Shown: positions 10,701 through 18,583 of the stretch, piece after piece
How the letters are laid out: every line of letters begins with the position of its first letter
Position numbering within the stretch: position 1 is the stretch's first letter
Source of the DNA: a bacterium
GTDB taxonomy: Bacteria > UBP14 > UBA6098 > B30-G16
Reading direction: 5' to 3'
Length of the DNA: 20,122 nucleotides
Assembly (NCBI GenBank): GCA_027007865.1
Contig: JALTEE010000315.1
Location: forward strand, 1-20,122
Program-made: the position numbers and the translations under genes
Notes under the pieces: generated by a model
The model's database searches: none
What the model saw: only the letters and a program-made list of their open reading frames with translations
What the model was told of the DNA's origin: nothing

Positions 10701-12996
10701 CGAACCTTGCACATTTATCGTGGACATAGTTCCGCCAGAAGTTCTAAATCCCACGCCTACGCCAGGAGAAACACTCGGAACAATTGACGATGTCGTCGTT
10801 TCCGTAAGACTTTTCGACGATTTCTCCGGCGTTGATACATCGCTGTTCTCCGAAGAAAATGTTGTTGTTACATTCGGTCCTGATACGATTCCTTATGATT
10901 CGCTGCACTTTGAAGATAGTCTAACATTTACTATTGTTGGTCTCGCTCTGCCCAGTGATGGTCATTACACCGTTTGCGTGAGCAATCTATATGATTCGCC
11001 GGACTACGATTACTGCCCGCCGAATCAATTATCGGAATTTTGCTGGGATTTTTATGTAATAAGTGTCGAACGATATATCTGGTTCGGCGATACTTGCGAA
11101 ACGCCGTGTGACACGGCATATATCCCGCTCTACATCGACAGCCTTGTCGATGCGAATTACCGTTCGCTCGATGTTTGGTTCCACTGCGATTTCGAATTGC
11201 TTCATCCTGAAAGACTCGATGACGATGGCACTGTCGCTCCTATCGGTGATTACCAATTGGAAGAAGTTATTCCCGATTCGCTTTGGCATTTGCGCATCGT
11301 TTGGGCGGACACTGTTTCTGACCTCGACGGCGGAATTGTCGTTTATCTGCTCGCACTTACGAATTGTAATGCACGAGGTGGAGATTTTACATCGGTTATT
11401 ATCGATAGTGCGGTAATAAATGAAGGATATCCCGGTGTTACTTGGGGAAATGGATTTTTCTATGCGCTGTGGCAGATATGGCCCTGGATGGACGATATAA
11501 TCGTGAGCAGAGTTGGGGATACGACATATAGAGCGCTCGGCATCGGCGCAAACTCGGCTGCAAGCGAAGGATACGATCCGACACAGGATTTGCTATACAT
11601 CGAGCCGCCGCCGTCGGAAGTGGACGCATTTCTCACATTGCACGATGATGGCTATCCCGCCATTACAAAATTGAAGCGCTCGATGCAAGGATATGATTTG
11701 CCAGACAGGTGGGTCATAAAGAGCGATACAGAAACCCTCGCGGTAGTCCACTGGAATCCCGATGCTCTCCCAGAAGGGCGCGTGGAAATGAACGGACTCG
11801 TTAATATGAAAATCGATACGATGTTTTTGTGGAGAGTATCGGAGGCGGAATCTCTTGTAATAGAATGGTATCTTCCCGATTTGCAAAGATGCGATATGGC
11901 AATCGATTCGGGTTGGAACTTGATTTCGCTGCCGCGAGTAACGACCTATCATTCCTGTGCGGATGTATTTCCCGGCGCAATCGGAGCGTGGGGATACGAT
12001 GGCAGCACGGGCGCATATTATTTTGCCGACCATTTTCAGAAAGGCTTCGGATATTGGATTTATTCATTCGGTGATACTACATATACATTTGCGGGGGCTC
12101 CTGTCGAGCGATATGACAGGCTCGTATATAGTGGATGGAATCTTATCGGAGCGGGAATAGACACGATTTCGATAGGCGACCTTTGCACATCGCCGAGTGG
12201 ACTGCTTATGACGCCTTTTTACGGATACGACGGCACGGGTTATGTTTATGAATACTCGAATCTTATTCCCGGCAGAGGATATTGGGCGCTGCTTCTTGGA
12301 GATGCTGTTCTTTCCGTGCCCAGCGGGGGAATGTTCTGCCGAACTGCGCCGGAACCCAAACCGAAATGGGAAGCGACCGTATCGCTCGATTTCAACAGCG
12401 GTGCGGAAATTTTGGCATTCGGTATCGGCGATAACTGTTCGGAAGGCATCGATGGCGCCGATGAGGTTATTCCGCCAGCGCTGCCGAATGGTGAAAAATT
12501 CGACCACTCTCGATTCAGGCGAGATATGTTTAATATGCGGAAAGATATTTCATCTGATGAAGAATGGTGGCTCGAACTCGATGATGCCGCGAACGCCGAA
12601 TTCTCGATACCAGCGGAAATGACGCTGATACTTACGGATGGAAACGGCGGGATGTTCGAACTTTCAGGGCAGCGGCAGATTTCTCTAAATGCGGGAACAT
12701 ATAGGATTTGTTCTCCCGAGCGAGCGAAAGTGCCAGAACTCGCTTTAATGCCGAATCATCCAAACCCGTTCAACTCGGCAACGCAGATTACATTTTCATT
12801 GTCGAAAAGAGAAAAAGTTCGGGTCGCTGTTATGGATGTTATGGGAAGGAAAATCGAAACGCTTGTTGAAGACGAAATGGAGCCGGGTTTCCATTCTGTT
12901 ATCTGGAATGCGAGGAACTCGCCATCGGGGATATATTTTGTGCGCCTTTCCACGCAATCCGGCGAAAGGACGATAAGAACGATGCTGGTGAAATAA
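7798..12996 (+). CDS. Giant secreted protein: FG-GAP propeller, von Willebrand A domain, Ig-like modules, cohesin-like domain and type-B C-terminal tail
   Basis: 1732 aa; start supported by GGGGG 7 bases upstream and a signal peptide (MKFSRCLVGLLILVGLFCSANA). Residues ~25-520 form a propeller of FG-GAP/PQQ-like blades (DMNDDGYYDVVFG near 256, DFDGDGDYEIVVG near 312, DVDGDDTLEVVAG near 366, DLDKDCILDLVITG near 482). A von Willebrand A domain spans ~595-835. Its metal site DFSTS gives D603, S605 and S607; LFTDERP supplies D732. Two Ig-like modules follow. Residues ~1090-1220 look cohesin-like (TAYIPLYIDS, RSLDVWFHCDFELLHPE, GGIVVYLLALTNCNARGG). Two GWNLISLP/GWNLIGAG repeats start near 1372. The tail begins at PNHPNPFNSATQITFSL (~1652) and ends SGIYFVRLSTQSGERTIRTMLVK. 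Last gene of the operon, before the terminator at 13030. Its propeller and Ig modules are paralogous to the gene ending at 1993. Probably an adhesin or matrix-binding surface protein; the cohesin-like call is tentative. Confidence 0.88.
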   Translation: MKFSRCLVGLLILVGLFCSANALDLKWVYGEAPAMGLDTSVVGVGYDRMIFGSSAALVDLPDVNSVGSDADDNLEVVIGSDEYCNPEDLSDSSQGVWRCLDSQGNLEWYRGTGTDEARSSAAVLDFYGGDGLPEIIAGTTSGWNVEAMNRFGSAFLWTFPAPPVLSGPFGWHSSPAVADLVPSLSGLEAVIGCNADSHYGMWCFQCDPSDGTDDGITSSGWSDYPLAPGGTDGTDWDVLWYYPTDCPVISTPCIVDMNDDGYYDVVFGVGWSDWVVGSDNGKIICLDGRDGSLLWEYSTGSDAVSASPSAADFDGDGDYEIVVGAYNGTLYFIDGDEDGSGTIDASEVTTYTHSGRIYSSVAIGDVDGDDTLEVVAGIGNGNLKVFNYTPATGPSLEWSLDLGDSIISSPALAGDPDDNAPWPFFRHDVRRTGYYPYLGNVLHIFVGANQDSNGYLYDITGDGTIIDQKRVGKKVHTSPVVADLDKDCILDLVITGSNTTFDSTFMFEDEGPDTIFCYGTGIAVNGCAPMEFHPHISGVYTEGCSLVYATVCVYDEDSNYVRGLDITNFGFTENGMPIVPPNLQLLNECPPETTMVDVVLLFDFSTSMDDEVDTLYHHVPEFVNALEGVDYQISILVFNGCPAEPDGVCKFVRTNFTGPSACTLDLVSGPDWWASDSAEFACLFDAAMIMYTWPPADRGSGYEDQYGAMVRANSIIPGFRPGAQKVFVLFTDERPIVNSDYCYPIWGETPYTVMQYPPDSIIAYCQAESIIAITVTPPDSQFSYAWFESPDRAYYDGYYDVGDSTGGAWFNLYSDDWSELVSAIGSEIAADSCCYQFVWRETLFCVDTVHLEVSVFDASSGAFGTDDTVYDALCPPMLELSMPIPCGGITSCDGQGFVYNLTNAEDGALVPSSLVLIVNNDTLGATDTGVVVSAGGISYFPPESWEHGDTVTFWVDHIENENGCASSTEPCTFIVDIVPPEVLNPTPTPGETLGTIDDVVVSVRLFDDFSGVDTSLFSEENVVVTFGPDTIPYDSLHFEDSLTFTIVGLALPSDGHYTVCVSNLYDSPDYDYCPPNQLSEFCWDFYVISVERYIWFGDTCETPCDTAYIPLYIDSLVDANYRSLDVWFHCDFELLHPERLDDDGTVAPIGDYQLEEVIPDSLWHLRIVWADTVSDLDGGIVVYLLALTNCNARGGDFTSVIIDSAVINEGYPGVTWGNGFFYALWQIWPWMDDIIVSRVGDTTYRALGIGANSAASEGYDPTQDLLYIEPPPSEVDAFLTLHDDGYPAITKLKRSMQGYDLPDRWVIKSDTETLAVVHWNPDALPEGRVEMNGLVNMKIDTMFLWRVSEAESLVIEWYLPDLQRCDMAIDSGWNLISLPRVTTYHSCADVFPGAIGAWGYDGSTGAYYFADHFQKGFGYWIYSFGDTTYTFAGAPVERYDRLVYSGWNLIGAGIDTISIGDLCTSPSGLLMTPFYGYDGTGYVYEYSNLIPGRGYWALLLGDAVLSVPSGGMFCRTAPEPKPKWEATVSLDFNSGAEILAFGIGDNCSEGIDGADEVIPPALPNGEKFDHSRFRRDMFNMRKDISSDEEWWLELDDAANAEFSIPAEMTLILTDGNGGMFELSGQRQISLNAGTYRICSPERAKVPELALMPNHPNPFNSATQITFSLSKREKVRVAVMDVMGRKIETLVEDEMEPGFHSVIWNARNSPSGIYFVRLSTQSGERTIRTMLVK

Positions 12997-13029
12997 TGGC
13001 GCAGGGTGGGGAATCTTGCCAAAAAAGAG

Positions 13030-13062
13030 GTCGCGGATTTTATATAATTCGCGACTTTTTTT
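13030..13062. terminator. Bidirectional intrinsic terminator between converging units
   Basis: GTCGCG (13030-13035) pairs with CGCGAC (13050-13055) across a 14-base AT-rich loop. Seven T follow on the plus strand. A run of six A precedes the stem (13021-13026), so the minus strand also ends in a T-rich tract (with a C-T-C interruption). It should end both the secreted-protein operon (stop at 12996) and the 23S-5S transcript (5S ends at 13084). Confidence 0.85.
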
Positions 13063-13083
13063 ATTAAGGGAATTAATAAAAAA

Positions 13084-13201
13084 CCTCGCCCACGACCTAC
13101 TTTCCCAAGGGGCTGCCCCCTTAGTATCATTAGCCCTACTGTGCTTAGCTTCCGGGTTCGGAATGGGACCGGGCGTTTCCACAGTGGTATGGTGAGCGAG
13201 G
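13084..13201 (-). rRNA. rrf: 5S ribosomal RNA
   Basis: About 118 nt on the minus strand. The ends CCTCGCTCAC and GTGGGCGAGG pair as the terminal helix I. Inside are the conserved 5S segments CCCATTCCGAACCCGGAAG and TAAGCACAG, plus GGGAAAGTAGGTCG near the 3' end. It lies 94 nt downstream of 23S on the same strand and is followed by the terminator. Ends are set by helix I and may be off by a base or two. Confidence 0.95.
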
Positions 13202-13249
13202 AATATCTTGACTGCGAACACGGATGTTATTGTGCTCCTAATAGTTATG
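13202..13249 (-). other. 23S-5S internal spacer, no tRNA
   Basis: With the 3' arm of the processing stem (13250-13295) this makes a ~94-nt spacer between 23S and 5S. I see no tRNA cloverleaf or extra RNA in it. Confidence 0.7.
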
Positions 13250-13295
13250 ATTAAGAGGGGAGTTTGCGATTGGATAATTCTATGGTGAAAAAAGA
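13250..13295 (-). repeat. 23S processing stem, 3' arm
   Basis: This flank is complementary to 17112-17160 on the other side of 23S. Read on the plus strand it gives ATTAAGAGGGG, AGTTTGCG, TGGATA and TGGTGA in the same order as the reverse complement of the upstream flank. In the precursor RNA the two arms would form a long, slightly mismatched helix, the usual RNase III substrate that releases pre-23S. Confidence 0.85.
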
Positions 13296-13437
13296 TTGGT
13301 TAAGCCTCACGGGTTATTAGTATGGCTCGGCTCAACGCCTCGCAGCGCTTACACCTGCCACCTATCAACCTGGTAGTCTTCCAGGGCCCTTTAGGGTGCC
13401 GACGAATCGGCGCGCGGGAGACCTAATCTTGAGGTGT

Positions 13438-13468
<31 letters not shown>

Positions 13469-13588
13469 ACAACCGAGCATAGCTACCCAGCTGTGCCCTT
13501 GGCAGGACAACTGGTGCACCAGGGGCTCGTTCGACCCGGTCCTCTCGTACTAGGGTCAAGTCCCCTCAAGTCTCCTTCGCCCACACCA

Positions 13589-13672
<84 letters not shown>

Positions 13673-13673
13673 A

Positions 13674-13718
<45 letters not shown>

Positions 13719-13741
13719 TTCGTCGATGTGAACTCTCGGAA

Positions 13742-13778
<37 letters not shown>

Positions 13779-14255
13779 ATAAGTGACATCCCTTCCACTC
13801 AGAGATGCCAGATCACTAAGCCCTGCTTTCGCACCTGCTCGACCTGTCGGTCTCGCAGTCAAGCTCCCTTATGCCTTTACACTCGAAGCCCGGTTTCCAA
13901 TCGGGCTGAGGGAACCTTTGGGCTTCTCCGTTACATTTTAGGAGAAAACCGCCCCAGTCAAACTGCCCGCCAGGCGCTGTTCCCCACCCCGTACTTATAG
14001 GGTGTGGGTTAGAGGCCCGACATAACGAGGGTGGTATTTCAAGGGTGGCTCCATGAGAACCGGAGTTCCCATTTCAAAGCCTCCCACCTATCCTACGCAC
14101 GATATGCCAGAACTCAACACCAGGTTGCAGTAAAGGTTCCGGGGTCTTTCCGTCCCGGTGCGGGAAAGCGGTATCTTCACCGCTGCTTCAGTTTCGCCGA
14201 GTCCCCTGTTGAGACACTGCCCAAGTCGTTACGCCATTCGTGCGGGTCGGAACTC

Positions 14256-14289
<34 letters not shown>

Positions 14290-14324
14290 CTCTTGTGTTA
14301 TACCATCGTTGTTTAATGACAGCA

Positions 14325-14341
14325 TCCCGATAAAATCGGGA
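14325..14341 (-). other. Group I intron P9 hairpin
   Basis: A perfect 7-bp stem, TCCCGAT/ATCGGGA with a 3-base loop, lies between the P7 3' strand and the 3' splice site, where P9 is expected. Confidence 0.75.
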
Positions 14342-14415
14342 CTCCATATCGCTATGAAGGACGGACTATATCATTCCCGCCGATGCGGGATCTGGCGTGT
14401 AGTCTCTGAGGATTC

Positions 14416-14886
14416 CTATTCGAATTCTCGCAGAATTTCATCATCCGTATATTTTCTTTTTCCACCATCGTTCATATCTCGTCGAATCCGCAGAATTTGC
14501 ATAATTCCGTCTTTTGAAAGATGAGCATTTTCGAATGCCATCATCGTTGCAATTTTTTTGAACTTTGCAAAATCACGCTTTTTCTTTTGGGACAAAAACC
14601 GAAACCGCTCAAAAAAAGGTATCACATTTTCTACGATACTATCGAGATTGTTCACCTCGTAATACCATATTCCGTCCTTTCTTTGCCGCATCGTTCCACA
14701 TCGTAGATGTTTTTTGAACAGTGCGAGTATCGGTTTTTCCCGCTGCGAGATATTGAAACATAGAGAAATCTTCCAAGGAAATTTATAGTCGGTTCTTTTT
14801 CTAAAACTAACATTAAAACTTCCCTCGCCATCGGTGAAACCTGCGAAATAATACCCCAGAGAGGGTTTTATTGTTTTGTTATACAT
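14416..14886 (-). CDS. Intron-encoded LAGLIDADG homing endonuclease, single-motif (homodimeric) type
   Basis: 156 aa from the ATG at 14886, which has GAGGAGG 5 bases upstream. A GTG start at 14931 would add 15 residues, but those codons overlap the intron's P4 and P6 strands, so I prefer the ATG. The LAGLIDADG motif is YYFAGFTDGEGSF (residues 12-24); Glu21 occupies the position of catalytic Asp20 in I-CreI. One motif and I-CreI-like size (163 aa) imply a homodimer cutting a pseudo-palindromic target. The middle also tracks I-CreI in pattern: ISLCFNISQREK, then IVENVIPFFERFRFLSQKKK. The C-terminus MNDGGKRKYTDDEI is of the type seen in rRNA-intron endonucleases. Expected role: cleave intronless 23S alleles to drive intron homing. 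The frame is intact. The TAG stop lies in the 3' strand of P6, so the gene sits in the P6 loop. Confidence 0.92.
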   Translation of the reverse strand: MYNKTIKPSLGYYFAGFTDGEGSFNVSFRKRTDYKFPWKISLCFNISQREKPILALFKKHLRCGTMRQRKDGIWYYEVNNLDSIVENVIPFFERFRFLSQKKKRDFAKFKKIATMMAFENAHLSKDGIMQILRIRRDMNDGGKRKYTDDEILREFE

Positions 14887-14891
14887 AATTT

Positions 14892-14897
14892 CCTCCT
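14892..14897 (-). promoter_or_regulatory. Ribosome binding site of the intron endonuclease
   Basis: AGGAGG on the minus strand, 5 bases before the ATG at 14886. It decides the start against the upstream GTG. It lies in the P6 loop and could be accessible in the folded intron; that is inference. Confidence 0.8.
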
Positions 14898-15057
14898 CTG
14901 GTGATAGGTCTTTCCTGCTGATTGCCTGCACTTCTGCATTGTTACTGTTCCCTATGCGGATTATTCGAGATAATCTTTAGAACGAGTAGCAGGAGATACT
15001 CAGGTTTTCCAGCAAATAGCCAGATTTTACAACTACAATCCCTGTCCTAACTAGGTC

Positions 15058-15090
<33 letters not shown>

Positions 15091-15133
15091 GTTCACTGCT
15101 TCTCCTCCCACCGAAGCAGGAGAATAACAGATT

Positions 15134-15165
<32 letters not shown>

Positions 15166-17111
15166 ACCCTATACATCCCCTTAGGGGTTAGCAGAGTCCT
15201 ATGTTTTTGATAAACAGTCGCCCAGGCCGATTATCTGCGGCTCCTTTCGGCTAGATTAGCGAGTAATTTCACCTAATTGGAGCGCCCCATCTTCCGAAGT
15301 TACGGGGCCAGATTGCCGAGTTCCTTAACAGGGGATAACTCGAGCGCCTTTGGATACTCACCTCGCCTACCTGTGTCGGATTACGGTACGGACATCCCAC
15401 CTTCAAAGTTTAGAGGCTTTTCTCGGCAGCGTGGAGACCAGGCACTTCGCTTCCCCCGGAGGTTCAGCTCGTTATCGGGTCTCGAAGTTTAATGTGGGTA
15501 AGGATTTGCCTCACCCACCTTCTACGCCTTTGAACGCGGACAACCAACGCCGCGCTGCCCTCTCCTTCTGCGTCCCCCCTTCACTCCAGTGGGATGGGGC
15601 AGGAATATTAACCTGCTTCCCATCGACTACGCCTTTCGGCCTCGCCTTAGGGTCCGCCTAACCCTGGGAGGACTGACCTTCCCCAGGAAACCTTAGGCTT
15701 TCGGCGAGCGGGGTTCTCACCCGCTTTATCGCTACTCGTGCCGGCATAATCACTCCCATACACTCCACCACGATTTACATCGCAGCTTCTCAGCGTATGG
15801 GACGCTCCCCTACCGCCAGCTCGTAGATACTACGAACTGACCCGCAGCTTCGGTGCTGTGCTTGAGCCCCGATCATTTTAGGCGCAGAACCACTTGACCA
15901 GTGAGCTGTTACGCACTCTTTAAAGGATGGCTGCTTCTGAGCCAACCTCCTGGCTGTCTAAGCAATTCCACTTCCTTTGCCACTTAGCACAGACTTAGGG
16001 ACCTTAGCTGGCGATCTGGATTGTTCTCCTCACGGACATGGAGCTTATCCCCCACGCCCTCACTCCCGGATATTGCGTGTCAGGATTCGGAGTTTATCTG
16101 GGGTTGGTAGCCTTGCGGCCCCTAGCCCAAACAGTGCTCTACCCCCAACACGGTCCGTCCGAGGCTGTCCCTAAAGGCATATCGGGGAGAACCAGCTATC
16201 TCCGGGCTTGTTTGGACTTTCACCCCTACCCACAGGTCATCCACGCACTTTTCAACGTGCTGAGGTTCGGGCCTCCATCCCGGTTTAGCGGGACTTCACC
16301 CTGCCCATGGGTAGCTCGCCCGGCTTCGGGTCTACTCCCAGCCACTGTATCGCCCTAATTAGGACTCGCTTTCGCTACGGTTGCAGACCATAAGCCCTTA
16401 ACCTGGCGACTAAGAGTAACTCGCCGGCTCATTATTCAATAGGCACGCGGTCGTCCCAAAAAACTGCAAAGCAGTTAGTCGAGACTCCCACAGCTTGTAG
16501 ACACACGGTTTCAGGTTCTATTTCACTCCCCGCACAGGGGTGCTTTTCACCTTTCCCTCACGGTACTGGTTCGCTATCGGTTGCTCCCGAGTATTTAGCC
16601 TTGGATGGTGGTCCACCCGAATTCAGACAGGGTTTCACGTGCCCCGCCTTACTTGGGAATGCTATCCACGAAGTCTCCACACATTTCGCCTACAGGACTA
16701 TCACCTTCTACGGTTCATCTTTCCATAAGATTCGACTATGTGGGAGATTTATAACTTCGCGACCCTCATACTGGTCAGGTCAAATAGTATCCCGCGACCC
16801 CGCTGTGGCAAGGGCCAGCACCTTTAACGCCACAATCGGTTTAGGCTGTTCCCATTTCGCTCGCCGCTACTTTGAGAATCTCGGTTGATTTCTTTTCCTC
16901 CAGTTACTTAGATGGTTCAGTTCACTGGGTTAGCCTTCTATCCCTTATGTATTCAGAATAGAATTTCCCGACAAGTCGGGATGGGTTCCCCCATTCGGAA
17001 ATCCCCGGTTCATAGGTTGCTTCCACCTCACCGAGGCATATCGCTGGTAGCCGCGTCCTTCATCGTCTGGGAGCACCAAGGCATCCACCGTGTGCCCTTA
17101 ATATCTTAACC

Positions 17112-17160
17112 AAAAACTCTGCTCACCACAGAGTATCCAGCGCAAACTCTCCCTCTTAAT
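17112..17160 (-). repeat. 23S processing stem, 5' arm
   Basis: Complementary to 13250-13295 (see there). On the minus strand it reads ATTAAGAGGG, GAGTTTGCG, TGGATA and TGGTGA directly before the 23S 5' end. The stem brackets 23S only; 5S lies outside it. Confidence 0.85.
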
Positions 17161-17173
17161 TTTTCAAAGAACT
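17161..17173 (-). promoter_or_regulatory. boxA-like rRNA antitermination element
   Basis: Minus strand AGTTCTTTGAAAA lies directly upstream of the processing stem. It resembles bacterial rRNA boxA (E. coli TGCTCTTTAACA), the NusB-S10 binding element. Position and sequence fit; function is inferred. Confidence 0.7.
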
Positions 17174-17196
17174 AATCTTTATCTTAAAATCGCAAG

Positions 17197-17219
17197 AAAA
17201 AAGGCACGAACAAAGTGCC
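17197..17219 (-). terminator. Terminator-like hairpin in the rRNA leader
   Basis: On the minus strand GGCAC (17215-17219) pairs with GTGCC (17203-17207) around a 7-base loop, followed by six T (17197-17202). This is the form of a short intrinsic terminator. It lies ~25-45 nt after the predicted rRNA start and before boxA and 23S. The stem is only 5 bp, so it may be a weak attenuator or pause site. Confidence 0.55.
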
Positions 17220-17248
17220 CGAGAATATCTTGTTTTTAAGCAAAAAAC

Positions 17249-17277
17249 ATTATAAAGTGCACATCATATTCTGTCAA
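17249..17277 (-). promoter_or_regulatory. Consensus sigma-70 promoter for the 23S-5S unit
   Basis: On the minus strand TTGACA (17272-17277), a 17-base spacer and TATAAT (17249-17254): both hexamers are perfect consensus. The predicted start is near 17242, giving a ~130-nt leader to 23S. The promoter lies between the sigma factor stop codon and 23S, so the 23S-5S unit need not be read from a 16S operon. Confidence 0.88.
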
Positions 17278-17465
17278 GTATAATATTCGTTTTTCTAAAT
17301 TATTTTTCAATTTTTTAACAATCTTGACCCCAACATTCCGCGTCGTAAACCTTATCGAAATCGGATACAATAGGCATCTATCCATTGAGATGGGGTTTTT
17401 TTATAATTTAATTCTCGGAACTTTTCCGCTCTCGTGATTCGATATGGAATGAGAAATGCCCAATT
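17278..17465. other. Intergenic region between the sigma factor gene and the rRNA promoter
   Basis: 188 bases completing the 354-base non-coding gap 17112-17465. No tRNA, 16S end or supported ORF is visible. It is A/T-rich next to the promoter (17281-17320), which could act as an upstream element. It also holds a plus-strand terminator-like hairpin (separate entry). I see no convincing U-tailed terminator for the sigma gene on the minus strand, so some readthrough toward 23S is possible. Confidence 0.6.
17375..17402 (+). terminator. Orphan plus-strand terminator-like hairpin
   Basis: CATCT (17375-17379) pairs with AGATG (17388-17392) around 8 bases, followed by GGG and seven T. It would act on plus-strand transcripts, yet no plus-strand gene precedes it. 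It may block antisense transcription into the sigma gene or end a small RNA. Confidence 0.4.
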
Positions 17466-18314
17466 TTATGTGACGAATGCGCTCAAATTTTTTCTGCGCG
17501 TAGCATGTTTCAATCGTTTTATCGCTTTTTCCTTGATTTGTCTGACTCGTTCTCTTGTGAGTCCAAATCTTTCGCCGATTTCTTCGAGAGTGAGCGCCTG
17601 GTCACGATTTATACCGAAATAGAGCGTGATAACTTCCGCTTCCCGCTCGGTTAAAGTAGCGAGAACACGCTCGACCTCGCCTTTCAGCGACTGCTTCATT
17701 ACATCCTGGTCGGGCGAAGGCGATTTCTCATCTTCGAGCACATCTTTTAACGAATTCGATTCTCCCTCTGTGAAAGGTTGGTCTAACGATAGATGCGAAT
17801 TCGAGATTTTCAATGTATCGTTGACTTCTTCCACAGACATATCGAGTTGTTCGGCGATTTCTGCCGTGCTCGGTGCGCGACCATATTCCTGTTCGAGTTG
17901 CGCCGCCTTCCGCCCGATTTTATGCAGCGTGCCTACACGATTTAGCGGCAATCGAACTATACGGGACTGCTCCGCAAGCGCTTGAAGTATCGACTGCCGT
18001 ATCCACCAGACAGCGTAAGAGATAAATTTGAACCCACGCTTCTCGTCGAACCGCTTCGCCGCTTTGATAAGTCCGATATTCCCCTCATTGATTAAATCAG
18101 CAAGAGAAAGTCCCTGATTTTGATATTGTTTGGCAACGCTGACCACAAAACGGAGATTCGCTCGGGTCATTTTTTCGAGTGCATCCTGGTCGCCTTTGTG
18201 AATCCGTTTTGCCAATTCGACCTCTTCGTTGGATTTCAAAAGCGCTGTTTCGCCGATTTCCTTGAGGTATAAATCGAGTGAACGGTCAACATCCCTGCTA
18301 CGAAGTCTCGCCAT
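17466..18314 (-). CDS. rpoD: Primary-type RNA polymerase sigma-70 factor, short form (RpoD/SigA family)
   Basis: 282 aa; ATG at 18314 with GGGAG 5 bases upstream. Region 1.2 starts at [17 protein letters not shown] (10-26), without the acidic region 1.1 of proteobacterial RpoD. Region 2 includes [20 protein letters not shown] and [18 protein letters not shown] (51-90), then [19 protein letters not shown] with EQSRIVRLP (96-123), the core-binding, melting and -10 recognition segments. Region 3 follows (124-170). Region 3.2 is [20 protein letters not shown]. Region 4 ends in the helix-turn-helix [20 protein letters not shown] (242-261). Length and wording closely match the ~287-aa Bacteroidetes primary sigma factor. 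It is probably the housekeeping factor, although a group 2 paralogue cannot be excluded from one window. It sits directly upstream of the 23S-5S unit, same strand, with its own promoter. Confidence 0.93.
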   Translation of the reverse strand: MARLRSRDVDRSLDLYLKEIGETALLKSNEEVELAKRIHKGDQDALEKMTRANLRFVVSVAKQYQNQGLSLADLINEGNIGLIKAAKRFDEKRGFKFISYAVWWIRQSILQALAEQSRIVRLPLNRVGTLHKIGRKAAQLEQEYGRAPSTAEIAEQLDMSVEEVNDTLKISNSHLSLDQPFTEGESNSLKDVLEDEKSPSPDQDVMKQSLKGEVERVLATLTEREAEVITLYFGINRDQALTLEEIGERFGLTRERVRQIKEKAIKRLKHATRRKNLSAFVT

Positions 18315-18355
18315 TTATTCTCCCATCTTCTTAAATTTCAAAAACACAAATTGTG

Positions 18356-18383
18356 ATACTACAAATGAAAATCTAAATGTCAA
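18356..18383 (-). promoter_or_regulatory. Sigma-70-type promoter of the sigma factor gene
   Basis: On the minus strand TTGACA (18378-18383), a 16-base spacer and TAGTAT (18356-18361). The predicted start lies ~35 bases before the sigma factor ATG. The -35 is perfect consensus, as at the rRNA promoter, so the gene may feed its own transcription. Confidence 0.65.
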
Positions 18384-18583
18384 TAGTATTTTTTTTCACT
18401 TCTCGCAACATATTGCAGCGCAGTTTGTTGCAAGATTGACTTACAGTAGCGAATTTGAAGCGAACCGTAGAACTCCTTTACATTATTGAAGATAACGATA
18501 TTAAATGCGAAAACCCAAAAATAAAAGTTGTGAAATCTGTTTCGATTTGTCGGGATAAAATTTGCTCTAAAGGCGCTGTGAAA
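18384..18583. other. Intergenic region between the Asp-box protein gene and the sigma promoter
   Basis: 200 bases with no supported gene. No clear intrinsic terminator follows the stop codon of the upstream gene on the minus strand. Confidence 0.5.

Noticed and set aside
13202..13249. tRNA in the 23S-5S spacer
   Set aside because: No acceptor stem, TTC-loop or CCA-like end could be placed in this short stretch.
14884..14931. GTG start giving a 171-aa endonuclease
   Set aside because: The extra codons overlap intron core strands P4 and P6, while the ATG at 14886 has a strong AGGAGG at ideal spacing.
16960..16982. Inverted repeat CCCGACAAGTCGGG inside 23S
   Set aside because: It is the normal variable hairpin near the 23S 5' end, of the expected length, not an insertion.
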